Shown here piece by piece: positions 1 through 5,743 of a DNA stretch of 8,680 bases. Positions within the stretch are counted from its first letter, which is position 1. Every line of letters begins with the position of its first letter. The DNA is taken from contig JAUIIF010000161.1 of the NCBI GenBank assembly GCA_030431945.1, forward strand, positions 1-8,680, read 5' to 3'. Under the pieces are notes generated by a model that was given only the letters and a program-made list of their open reading frames with translations, made no database searches and was not told the DNA's origin. Made by a program: the position numbers and the translations under genes. Source of the DNA: Bacteroidia bacterium. Lineage in GTDB: Bacteria; Bacteroidota; Bacteroidia; Chitinophagales; Saprospiraceae.

Positions 1-429
1 GTAGGGCAGCTCTACCAGTGCGAGTTCAGGAAAAACCTGTTGGAGGGCCAGGCGGACGTAAGGGTCCATCCCGTAATTATCGTCAATGTGCAGAAAGCCG
101 CCTCCGATCAGGTAATTGCGCAGGTTCTCTGCTTCTGCGGCGCTGAACACGACGTTGCCATGGCCGGTCATGTGCACCCACGGATAGTTGTAAAGTTCAG
201 CGCTGCCTACTTCGACGGTGCCGTAGTCAAGATCAAAATCCGTGCCCAGCTGGTCATTACAGAAAGCGGCCAGATTAGGCAGGGCAGTAGGATTGGCGTA
301 CCAGTCACCCCCTCCGTTGTACTTCAGCAGCCCCAGGCGGAGTTCTGCCGTGGAAGTTTCCACCGTTGGTGGTGCCACGGCCAGTAAAACAATGAGGGCG
401 GGGACCAGGAAAGCGAGTAATTTTTTCAT
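1..429 (-). CDS. DUF4159 domain protein, N-terminal part (cut by window edge)
   Basis: Reading the minus strand from the ATG at 429 gives 143 uninterrupted codons down to base 1, so the C-terminal part lies outside the window. Residues 1-20 are a typical Sec signal peptide (MKK, then a hydrophobic stretch to about residue 19). The mature part begins with LRLGLLKYNGGGDWY (30-44) and NPTALPNL (46-53), and continues with MTGHG (87-91) and GGGFLHIDDNYG (109-120). This pattern of a GGGDWY motif followed by a G-rich FLHIDD motif is what I know from the DUF4159 family (Pfam PF13709) of Bacteroidota, whose fold resembles class I glutamine amidotransferases. The molecular role is unknown; an exported protein is expected. 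It follows rsmE by only 12 bases, so co-transcription is likely. There is no Shine-Dalgarno sequence, which is normal for this phylum. Confidence 0.85.
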   Translation of the reverse strand, partial: MKKLLAFLVPALIVLLAVAPPTVETSTAELRLGLLKYNGGGDWYANPTALPNLAAFCNDQLGTDFDLDYGTVEVGSAELYNYPWVHMTGHGNVVFSAAEAENLRNYLIGGGFLHIDDNYGMDPYVRLALQQVFPELALVELPY

Positions 430-441
430 GCACTTGGTTAG

Positions 442-1149
442 TTACCAGTTAGCTTGTTCGATGGTGTGGACGGCAGTTATGGCCGCCGTTTCAGTCCGCA
501 GGCGATTCGGTCCGAGGCTGACGAACTGAAAGTCAAGCGTACGGGCCAACGCAGCTTCTGCCGGGCTGAAGCCTCCTTCCGGACCTACGGCAACAGTAAC
601 GTCCTGCTTTTGCCCGTAGTTGTCCCGCAGCAAGGGAGTTTTGTCCGGCTCCCCCAGGTAGGCAAGGTAGCGGACATCACCCGGTGATGCCCCGGCCAGC
701 GCGGCTTCGAAAGTAAGCAGTGGCCGCAATTCGGGCAGCCAGGCCCGCAGACTCTGTTTCATGGCCGACTCCAGTACCCGCTCCAGCCGGTCAGGCCTGA
801 TCTTTTTACGCTCCGAATGAGCTGTAAGCATCGGTTGAATAACGTCTACGCCAATTTCGGTGGCTTTCTCCAGTATCCATTCAAAACGATCAATATTTTT
901 GGTTGGCGCCACCAGTAAAGTGAGCTTGTGAGAAGCCCGGGCCCGCTCCCGCCGGATTTCGGAGGCCTCAATCAGACAGCCCCGCTTGGTGATTTCCGTT
1001 ACGGTAGCCTGGTACCAGCCGCCTCTTCCGTCCACCAGGTCAAGCGTGTCTCCGGTACGTTTGCGCAATACCTGGAAGGCATGACGTGCTTCCTCCGCAC
1101 GAAGTTGGTGCGGACCGGAGGCGATGGTGGGGTCGTAGAACAGTTGCAA
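442..1149 (-). CDS. rsmE: 16S rRNA (uracil-1498-N3)-methyltransferase
   Basis: A 235-residue protein, the usual length for RsmE, a SPOUT-class enzyme that methylates N3 of U1498 in 16S rRNA with S-adenosylmethionine. The N-terminal PUA-like RNA-binding domain covers about residues 1-70 and starts MQLFYDP, as is common in Bacteroidota RsmE. The knotted SPOUT domain follows, with KNIDRFEWILEKATEIGV (84-101), SERKKIRPDRLERVLESAMK (112-131), VAVGPEGGFS (187-196) and LGPNRLRTETAA (212-223). The last two motifs form the cofactor-binding knot. The first codon is TTG (1149-1147): there is no in-frame ATG upstream that keeps the reading frame plausible, and family N-termini begin here. It sits 54 bases after the nifU-like gene and 12 bases before the DUF4159 gene, in one direction, suggesting an operon. 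Confidence 0.93.
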   Translation of the reverse strand: MQLFYDPTIASGPHQLRAEEARHAFQVLRKRTGDTLDLVDGRGGWYQATVTEITKRGCLIEASEIRRERARASHKLTLLVAPTKNIDRFEWILEKATEIGVDVIQPMLTAHSERKKIRPDRLERVLESAMKQSLRAWLPELRPLLTFEAALAGASPGDVRYLAYLGEPDKTPLLRDNYGQKQDVTVAVGPEGGFSPAEAALARTLDFQFVSLGPNRLRTETAAITAVHTIEQANW

Positions 1150-1204
1150 GAGAAAAGGGCGTGGTAAAAAAAGCGGGGAAAGTCAGGATAGCGGAAGCGA
1201 TGGA

Positions 1205-1453
1205 CTAGTTGACGGCGACTACGCCGGCGATTTCCGGCAAGCGCCGCTTCAGGGTTTCTTCCACCCCCGCCTTCATGGTCATGGCCGTCATCGAGCAGCC
1301 ATTGCACGCACCAAGCCATTTAATTTCGACGATTTTGGCGTCGGAGATGTTAACGACGGCAATGTTACCACCGTCGATAGCCAGGTGAGGGCGGACGTCA
1401 TTTAACGCTACGTCTACTTTAGCGATCCAGTCTTGTTTTTCGTCCGGGGTCAT
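1205..1453 (-). CDS. NifU-like C-terminal domain protein (Fe-S scaffold/carrier)
   Basis: An 82-residue stand-alone NifU C-terminal domain. The key feature is LGACNGCSMTAMTM (47-60), with the CxxC pair at Cys50 and Cys53. In this family two protomers use these cysteines to hold a labile 4Fe-4S cluster for transfer to apoproteins. Other family marks are VRPHLAIDGGNI (20-31) and a C-terminal helix VEETLKRRLPEI (64-75). The protein is cytoplasmic and has no signal sequence. The ATG at 1453 gives the normal short N-terminus; the upstream bases are pyrimidine-rich with no Shine-Dalgarno sequence. It is the first gene of the minus-strand run nifU-like, rsmE, DUF4159 and is separated from the response regulator stop codon by 135 bases containing two small hairpins. 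I give no gene symbol because short NifU-type carriers carry several names. Confidence 0.92.
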   Translation of the reverse strand: MTPDEKQDWIAKVDVALNDVRPHLAIDGGNIAVVNISDAKIVEIKWLGACNGCSMTAMTMKAGVEETLKRRLPEIAGVVAVN

Positions 1454-1469
1454 GGAGAAGAATTATGGT

Positions 1470-1492
1470 GGGATAAAGGTAACACTTTACCC
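1470..1492 (-). other. Small hairpin upstream of the nifU-like gene
   Basis: On the plus strand, GGG (1470-1472), one bulged A, then TAAAG (1474-1478) can pair with CTTTA (1485-1489) and CCC (1490-1492), leaving a 6-base loop. It lies 16 bases before the nifU-like ATG and would be in its leader RNA. Whether it controls anything is not visible; there is no T-run, so it is not an obvious terminator. Confidence 0.35.
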
Positions 1493-1507
1493 GCTCGCAC
1501 AGTTGTA

Positions 1508-1524
1508 ACCCGTCACTAACGGGT
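1508..1524. other. Perfect 6-bp stem-loop between response regulator and nifU-like genes
   Basis: ACCCGT (1508-1513) and ACGGGT (1519-1524) form a perfect 6-bp inverted repeat around a 5-base loop. It lies 64 bases past the response regulator stop codon. It may help end the regulator transcript, but no T-run follows on the minus strand, so a factor-independent terminator is not supported. The ACCCG arm could also pair with the CGGGT at the base of the neighbouring hairpin on the minus strand. Confidence 0.35.
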
Positions 1525-1588
1525 GCCTGACGAAATGTACCGCCAGTCCTGAAGTAAGGCCTTTGCGCAGGAGCTGAGCTTTTCCCGC

Positions 1589-2335
1589 TTAGCCTTCCAC
1601 CACAAAACGGTAGCCGACGCCCCGCAGGGTAATGATCCGCACGGTCGGGTCTACTTCCAGCATCGCGCGGAGCTTGCGTACGTAGACGTCCAGGTTGCGG
1701 GAATTGAAGAAGCCGTCGTCGTGCCACAGGTCCAGTAAAATCCGCTTTCGCTGGATGACGGACTGGCCGCGGAGGCGTACAAACAGCCGGAGCAGTTCTG
1801 CCTCCCGATGGCTGAGCTGGTGGACCTTCCCCGCTCCGGAAGGGGGGCGGTGGTGCAGCCGGAGGTTGGGATAGTCGAAAAGAAATTCCCCAAATTCATA
1901 GAGCTCGGAAGCAGAGGAAGGAGGCGCGGCCGCGGGTGCGGGGTGTTGGTTTTCAGGGTTGCCACCATCGTTCTCCCGCATATTTACGAGGTTTTGCATC
2001 CTGACGAGCAACTCTTCCATGCTGAAAGGCTTCCGGACATAATCGTTACCGCCGGCTTCAAATCCCGTCAGAACATCCTTTGCCTGTACCCTTGCCGTCA
2101 GGTAGAGAATGGGGAGACGCGGGAACTTTTCCCGCAAGCGCTGACCAATGGTAAAGCCGTCCTCACCCGGCAGCTGAACGTCCAGGATGGCGATGTCATA
2201 GGCCGCGGCCTGCTCCAGCGCCGGGCGGGCAGCGTGTCCATCCGTATACCAGTCGATGACGCAGCCGCGGCTTTCCAGGGATTCTTTGACGATGCGTCCG
2301 AGTAAGTTCTCGTCTTCCAGGTACAGTACTTTCAT
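1589..2335 (-). CDS. OmpR/PhoB-family response regulator
   Basis: A 248-residue two-domain regulator. The receiver domain covers about 1-118: the acidic pocket is E7-D8-E9, the predicted phosphoacceptor is D52 (in AILDVQLPGEDGF), the switch residues are T80 and Y99, and the conserved lysine is K102 in KPF. A winged-helix DNA-binding domain covers about 148-246, with SHREAELLRLF (175-185), the recognition region RNLDVYVRKLR (213-223) and the closing wing LRGVGYRF (237-244). Between them lies an unusually long Pro/Ala/Asn-rich linker of roughly 30 residues (118-147). The family binds tandem repeats with about 10-11 bp period as dimers. Its natural partner is the kinase encoded upstream on the same strand (ends at 3283), but a 256-residue lipoprotein gene lies between them. 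The ATG at 2335 fits the family N-terminus (MKVLYLEDE). No Shine-Dalgarno sequence is seen. Confidence 0.95.
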   Translation of the reverse strand: MKVLYLEDENLLGRIVKESLESRGCVIDWYTDGHAARPALEQAAAYDIAILDVQLPGEDGFTIGQRLREKFPRLPILYLTARVQAKDVLTGFEAGGNDYVRKPFSMEELLVRMQNLVNMRENDGGNPENQHPAPAAAPPSSASELYEFGEFLFDYPNLRLHHRPPSGAGKVHQLSHREAELLRLFVRLRGQSVIQRKRILLDLWHDDGFFNSRNLDVYVRKLRAMLEVDPTVRIITLRGVGYRFVVEG

Positions 2336-2406
2336 CAGGGGGTGCTTAAAAAGAAAACTGCAGCAGGGGCCGGTCGCAGTGCCGGCAATTGCTTACACAA
2401 GTATAT

Positions 2407-2438
2407 AAAGGAGGTTAATGATAACGGTTGGTATATGA
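2407..2438 (+). other. Perfect Shine-Dalgarno sequence before a six-codon frame
   Basis: AAAGGAGGTT (2407-2416) is a textbook ribosome-binding site placed two bases before an ATG at 2418. The frame that follows encodes only MITVGI and stops at TGA 2436-2438, inside the left arm of the neighbouring hairpin. Genes in this window otherwise lack such a site. Read on the minus strand, the same bases give ACCTCCTTTA, like the anti-Shine-Dalgarno end of 16S rRNA. No plus-strand gene follows, so translation is doubtful. Confidence 0.25.
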
Positions 2439-2476
2439 AGCGTAGCATCCCGCTAGGGTGCTATGATTTCATATAC
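2431..2476. repeat. 46-nt imperfect inverted repeat / strong hairpin
   Basis: The outer arms GTATATGAA (2431-2439) and TTCATATAC (2468-2476) are perfectly complementary. After a small internal loop (2440-2442 against 2464-2467), TAGCATCC (2443-2450) pairs with GGGTGCTA (2456-2463) through 8 pairs, one of them G-T, leaving a 5-base loop. It lies 14 bases past the lipoprotein stop codon and 95 bases before the response regulator start. No T-run follows on either strand, so it is not a classical terminator. It could stabilise or process the lipoprotein transcript, or be an end of an inserted element. Confidence 0.7.
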
Positions 2477-2490
2477 ATTGTCACCACCTT

Positions 2491-3261
2491 TTATTTTTCT
2501 GTTATCCATTTTACGGTTGCTACAGCATCTTTCCATTGTTCAGCAAGAGCTCCATCTGTTTTATCTCCTGTAAAATCTTCATAATTCTTTAGGATTTCCC
2601 AGGCGTCATCATTTCCAAGTAATGACAAAACTTCAAGCTTTCCAAGTTCAGATTCCCATTCCGAACCAAACCCTTTCCCTTTTTTCAATGAGTTTAGAAA
2701 CTGTCTTTGTATAACTTCGTCAATTGCGAATTTTTCGAGTTCAGGAATTTGAGGAGTAACATCAACTTTGCCTTCATTCAGTCTTATTTCTTGTTTTCCT
2801 ATTTGAATTAATTCCCAATTCCAATTTGATCCAATTGGCAAGTATTTTAGTTCCTTTACAATTAACAAATCTTCTTGTTCTTCAATTCGGCAAATCTGAA
2901 GTGCACCATATTCAACTAACACATCCCCTGTCTGACAATTAAAAACATTGAATTCAGACATTATTAGTCCTTCACCTTGCATTTCTTTGTCAAAAAATCC
3001 GCAGAGACTTACAGAAGTCCCATTCGAAAATGTTGAAGTAGTTATTGGCTTATCATTTTCGGATGAACCAATTCCATTGAAACATTTGCAAACTGATTCT
3101 GACGATTCTGCAATTTCCTCTTTTACTTGAATTGTCTGCATTTCAGGAGAATTTTTTTTATCGTTCTCAATCATATGCTCTTCAATTTTGGATTCAGATT
3201 TATCCTTGCAAGCAAGAATTGATAAACTAAGCAGTAGTGATATTATTATATTGACTTTCAT
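2491..3261 (-). CDS. AT-rich lipoprotein of unknown function
   Basis: A 256-residue protein I do not recognise. Residues 1-17 are a lipoprotein signal peptide ending SILA, with C18 as the predicted lipidated cysteine, followed by KDKSES. Such a charged stretch after the cysteine resembles surface-export signals of some Bacteroidota lipoproteins, but the match is loose. A Lys/Glu/Ser-rich tether runs to about residue 55. The folded part has five cysteines (C58, C60, C87, C109, C124), a likely beta-rich middle and an alpha-helical C-terminus (about 172-256, LEVLSLLGNDDAWEIL at 209-224). Base composition is foreign to the surroundings: 22/60 G+C in 2701-2760 and 17/60 in 2761-2820, against 40/60 in the kinase (3721-3780) and 44/60 in the regulator (1801-1860). 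It starts 21 bases after the kinase stop, in the same direction, so it could be translated from the kinase transcript. Horizontal acquisition is my inference. Confidence 0.85.
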   Translation of the reverse strand: MKVNIIISLLLSLSILACKDKSESKIEEHMIENDKKNSPEMQTIQVKEEIAESSESVCKCFNGIGSSENDKPITTSTFSNGTSVSLCGFFDKEMQGEGLIMSEFNVFNCQTGDVLVEYGALQICRIEEQEDLLIVKELKYLPIGSNWNWELIQIGKQEIRLNEGKVDVTPQIPELEKFAIDEVIQRQFLNSLKKGKGFGSEWESELGKLEVLSLLGNDDAWEILKNYEDFTGDKTDGALAEQWKDAVATVKWITEK

Positions 3262-3274
3262 TTTTTTTGGTGGT

Positions 3275-3291
3275 AAAAAACCTCAGAGGTT
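3275..3291 (-). terminator. Weak terminator-like palindrome over the kinase stop codon
   Basis: AACCTC-A-GAGGTT (3279-3291) is a perfect palindrome around one base and contains the kinase TGA stop (3285-3283). On the minus strand it is followed by further Ts, giving six in a row (3280-3275, two of them in the stem). A usable RNA stem would be AACCT/AGGTT with a 3-base loop, only two G-C pairs. This could cause partial termination before the lipoprotein gene, but the stem is short and may be chance. Confidence 0.3.
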
Positions 3292-4674
3292 GCCCGAAAG
3301 CGGAATTTTCACGGTAAAACGCGCGCCTCCCTTAGTCGTGTTATCAACGGTTACCTCGCCGCCGTGCGCCCGGGCCACTTGCCTTACGAACGTCAGGCCC
3401 AGCCCGTGGCCCTTCACCTTGTGCCCCTCACCGGGGCGCTGCCGGCGGTAAAAACGCTCGAACACTTTTTCCTGCTCTGCCGGAGGGATGCCCGGACCGT
3501 TATCACTGACGGTAAGTACAACCTCGTGGGCCTGGCTGCTCACGGAAACTGCAATGAGGGGGGGCGTGCCTCCGTATTTACAGGCGTTGTCCAGCAGGTT
3601 GTACACCAGGTGATGCCAGTAGTGCGGGTCGATGTAAGCCTTGGTATCCCCGAAACTGGAGAGTTGAAGCTGCTGCTCCGGCAGCTGGTAGCGCAGGGAT
3701 AGCCCGCGCCAGGCCGCCCGGACTGCGTCCGTCAGGTCCGTCCGTTCAAGCTGCAGCCGTTGGCTCAGCTCACCGGCCTGCAGGGAGTCGATGGCGCGAT
3801 CGGCCATTTGGTCCAGACGCTGCAGTTCTGCCTGGCCAATGGCCAGGTACTCCCGCCGCCGCTCCGGGTCTTCATCAGCCCCAAAGATGTTTAGTGCTTC
3901 GAGCGCCACCCCCACCGTAGCGATGGGTGTTTTCAATTCGTGGGCCACGTTTGCCACCAGGGCATCTTTCTGCCGTAATTGCCGTTCCTGCTCAAAGAGG
4001 TTCCGGTAAGCAGAAGCAAAGGCGAAGCCCGTGGCGCCGAAAAGTAAAAAGCCGAAGAAAAATTCCGGCAACAGCCCCAGTAAGAGCTCTCCCGTATAGT
4101 TGGTGATCTCGAAATAGGAAGGTTCCTTGCCGAGTCCCTGATTGATCAGGTTGGTTTTAATCCGCATGGGCAGCTGGTGCTCCGAGCTCAGCCTGCCTTG
4201 TGCTAAAGGACTGAGCCCGACACTGTAGCGCTCGCGCAGGGTGTCGAGCAGTTCCGAGGGGAGTTTCTCCAGGGTAAAGCCATCGTCCTGGAAATGGAAG
4301 CTGAAAGATTGTGAATCTGCCCGGAAAGGGTTGGTGCGAACGGTGACGAGCTGCGGAAAACCTTCCTCCGTTTTGTGGATGTTCTCCACCACCACGGTGG
4401 CACTTTTTTCCATAGCAGTAATGCTGTATTCTATGTAGGCCTCGTTGCGTAGTGCCCGCTCCTGACTGCTGCCGCCTTCCCAGACCGGTCCTTTGCGCAT
4501 AAAAAAGGGAACGGCCCTGCGGAAAACGTTGTCCACCAACAAATCGTCCAGGTCTCGCTCCACTTGTTCCCGCAAAGCTTCCCGGTCGTGTTTGTAGGAT
4601 TGCCACCACCACATGCCGAGCAAGGTGCCCAGCAAGAGCATGATAAAAGAGAAGGTATAAATCAGCTGTTTCAT
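3283..4674 (-). CDS. Two-component sensor histidine kinase
   Basis: A 463-residue inner-membrane kinase. Membrane helix 1 is at about 4-24, followed by a periplasmic sensor region of about 170 residues (25-195) with no domain I recognise, and membrane helix 2 at about 197-221. A short charged linker without HAMP leads to the dimerisation domain. The H-box is VAHELKTP (243-250), with H245 the predicted phosphorylated histidine. The catalytic ATP-binding domain has the N-box NLLDNACKYG (359-368), G1 DNGPGIP (391-397), F-box FERFYR (405-410) and G2 GHGLGL (422-427). All motifs are intact. The partner is the OmpR-type regulator at 1589-2335. A lipoprotein gene separates the two, whereas such pairs are normally adjacent. 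It is divergent from the GLPGLI-barrel cluster, which suggests that cluster is its target. The ATG at 4674 directly precedes membrane helix 1. Confidence 0.95.
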   Translation of the reverse strand: MKQLIYTFSFIMLLLGTLLGMWWWQSYKHDREALREQVERDLDDLLVDNVFRRAVPFFMRKGPVWEGGSSQERALRNEAYIEYSITAMEKSATVVVENIHKTEEGFPQLVTVRTNPFRADSQSFSFHFQDDGFTLEKLPSELLDTLRERYSVGLSPLAQGRLSSEHQLPMRIKTNLINQGLGKEPSYFEITNYTGELLLGLLPEFFFGFLLFGATGFAFASAYRNLFEQERQLRQKDALVANVAHELKTPIATVGVALEALNIFGADEDPERRREYLAIGQAELQRLDQMADRAIDSLQAGELSQRLQLERTDLTDAVRAAWRGLSLRYQLPEQQLQLSSFGDTKAYIDPHYWHHLVYNLLDNACKYGGTPPLIAVSVSSQAHEVVLTVSDNGPGIPPAEQEKVFERFYRRQRPGEGHKVKGHGLGLTFVRQVARAHGGEVTVDNTTKGGARFTVKIPLSGNL

Positions 4675-4733
4675 ACAGGATCAGGAATGCGACAATACAA
4701 AGAACGGTTGCTAAGGGACTGGCCCCAAACCGA

Positions 4734-4749
4734 TTAACCTTAATTAACC
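4734..4749. promoter_or_regulatory. Direct repeat TTAACC-N4-TTAACC, candidate OmpR-type binding site
   Basis: TTAACC occurs at 4734-4739 and again at 4744-4749, exactly one DNA turn apart. Regulators of the OmpR/PhoB family typically bind 6-7 base repeats with about 10-11 bp period. The site lies between the divergent kinase and GLPGLI genes, 60 bases upstream of the kinase ATG and about 42 bases upstream of the -7 element at 4791. Binding by the neighbouring regulator is an inference. Confidence 0.5.
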
Positions 4750-4771
4750 CTCTTTGGGCGGAGTTAAGGTT
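4736..4771. repeat. 8-bp inverted repeat AACCTTAA / TTAAGGTT in the divergent spacer
   Basis: AACCTTAA (4736-4743) and TTAAGGTT (4764-4771) are perfect inverted copies with centres 28 bp apart. The left arm overlaps the TTAACC direct repeat, so the spacer holds three related half-sites. Such clustering is common in regulatory regions; the arms could equally be separate half-sites of one regulator rather than an RNA stem. Confidence 0.5.
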
Positions 4772-4775
4772 CACG

Positions 4776-4789
4776 GGGCGTGCATGCCC
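4776..4789. promoter_or_regulatory. 14-bp near-palindrome next to the -7 element, candidate operator
   Basis: GGGCGTGCATGCCC reads as its own complement except for one G-T position. It ends one base before the -7 element at 4791, where a bound protein would block or reshape the promoter. No known operator is recognised in it. Confidence 0.4.
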
Positions 4790-4790
4790 A

Positions 4791-4798
4791 TATCTTTG
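4791..4798 (+). promoter_or_regulatory. Bacteroidota -7 promoter element for the GLPGLI-barrel cluster
   Basis: TATCTTTG is a perfect match to the Bacteroidota -7 consensus TAnnTTTG. Transcription would start near 4803-4806, giving a leader of about 120 bases before the ATG at 4928. The -33 TTG is not clear: only TTC at 4770-4772 lies near the expected distance. This suggests a promoter that needs an activator, which fits the repeats just upstream. Confidence 0.55.
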
Positions 4799-4927
4799 GT
4801 GCAACTTATGACGTCTGGGCTACGGGGTCAACTGGATGGTTCGGCATACCCTGCTCTTCAATCCTGGTTGGCACCTGCGTCCGCGCCGCAAGACCATAAT
4901 TTTCACAACACTGGTAAGATCTTGATA

Positions 4928-5695
4928 ATGAAATCACTTTTTACACTGCTGCTTTTCTCTTCTCTCCTGCTCCCTGATGTGTCAGCGCAGGTGGCTTACG
5001 GTACCATTGACTACCTCCGTACGGTGGAACGCGACATCCAGATTGACGGGATGGAGGAAAACAAAGAAATTAAGGCCATGCTGGCCAAAATGGCGGCCGC
5101 CGGGGCTTTTACCGAGAATTACCGGGCTACGTTTACGCCGGAGGGTTTCACCTTTATTCAGCAAATCAAGGAGCCTACCTCGATGGAGTCTGAACTGGGC
5201 GGGGGAGCGATGGTCGTGATCGAAACCGGCGGCGGCGACCCAAGCCATTTTTACACCAACACCAGGGAAGAAAAATTGGTGAATACGGAGTACATCTTCG
5301 ATAAAGCATTCCTGGTCTCCGGCAAGTGCACGCCCATTGCCTGGACGATCACCGAGGAGACCGTTCCGCCGAGTGACGCCACCATTGGGCTAGACCTGAA
5401 GATCGCTACCGGAATTACTCCCGGGGGGGATACGCTCACGGCTGGTTTTGCACCTTCTCTTCCCGTTCAGGTGGGCCCAAGAAACGTGTATGGGTTGCCG
5501 GGGGCCATCATTACCCTGAGTTATCCCCGGCCAGAGGGAGGCACCGTTGTCTTCCGGGCAACCGCCATGAGCCTGAGTGCGGAGCCCCTGGCCCTGGAAC
5601 AGCCAACCGAAGGAAAAAAAATAAGCCCCGAGAAATTCCGCGCTGAGCAGAAGAAACGTCAGGGTACGATGACCCGCATGATCGAGCGACACTAA
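4928..5695 (+). CDS. GLPGLI family secreted protein (copy 1)
   Basis: A 255-residue protein of the GLPGLI family (TIGR01200, Pfam Porph_ging), found in Bacteroidota and often encoded beside TonB-dependent receptors; its biochemical role is unknown. Residues 1-20 are a clean signal peptide ending VSA, with mature QVAYGTIDY. The family signature appears as VYGLPGAI (187-194), preceded by GDTLTAGFAPSLP (167-179). The C-terminus is basic and probably helical (ISPEKFRAEQKKRQ, 232-245). I chose the ATG at 4928 because the signal peptide starts there. An upstream in-frame ATG at 4754 would bury the signal peptide behind 58 implausible residues and lies before the -7 element. It is followed 155 bases later by a paralogue, about 40% identical by eye around the signature. 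Confidence 0.9.
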   Translation: MKSLFTLLLFSSLLLPDVSAQVAYGTIDYLRTVERDIQIDGMEENKEIKAMLAKMAAAGAFTENYRATFTPEGFTFIQQIKEPTSMESELGGGAMVVIETGGGDPSHFYTNTREEKLVNTEYIFDKAFLVSGKCTPIAWTITEETVPPSDATIGLDLKIATGITPGGDTLTAGFAPSLPVQVGPRNVYGLPGAIITLSYPRPEGGTVVFRATAMSLSAEPLALEQPTEGKKISPEKFRAEQKKRQGTMTRMIERH

Positions 5696-5707
5696 AATTT
5701 TACTGAT

Positions 5708-5726
5708 TTTAATTCGGGTGATTAAA
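5708..5726. other. AT-rich stem-loop after GLPGLI copy 1
   Basis: TTTAAT (5708-5713) and ATTAAA (5721-5726) are perfect inverted repeats around TCGGGTG. It lies 12 bases past the stop codon of copy 1. The stem has no G-C pair and no clear T-run follows, so termination here would be weak at best. Confidence 0.25.
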
Positions 5727-5743
5727 CCATCAGCAGAGGCAAA

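Noticed and set aside
1808..2305. 165-codon plus-strand open frame opposite the response regulator
   Set aside because: It is antisense to conserved receiver and winged-helix motifs and has no recognisable protein character; long antisense frames are expected in GC-rich DNA.
2411..2490. Integron attC site at the lipoprotein 3' end, which would make it a gene cassette
   Set aside because: The hairpin lacks the conserved RYYYAAC/GTTRRRY core pair expected of attC at its ends, and there is no second site at the 5' side.
3259..3282. Terminal repeats of a transposon flanking the lipoprotein gene
   Set aside because: Both ends contain a GGTGGT motif in opposite orientation, but the match is only about six bases, no target duplication is visible and there is no transposase.
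4157..4804. 215-codon minus-strand frame overlapping the kinase N-terminus and the divergent spacer
   Set aside because: It is a shifted frame of the kinase gene with a low-complexity Gly/Arg/His composition and no domain; the kinase frame is complete.
4754..4927. Longer start for GLPGLI copy 1 at the ATG at 4754
   Set aside because: It would place 58 unremarkable residues before a complete signal peptide and would begin upstream of the best -7 element (4791). The ATG at 4928 is the real start.
4799..4927. Riboswitch in the roughly 120-base leader of GLPGLI copy 1
   Set aside because: No known aptamer pattern and no long stem was found by eye; only short palindromes such as GACGTC occur.
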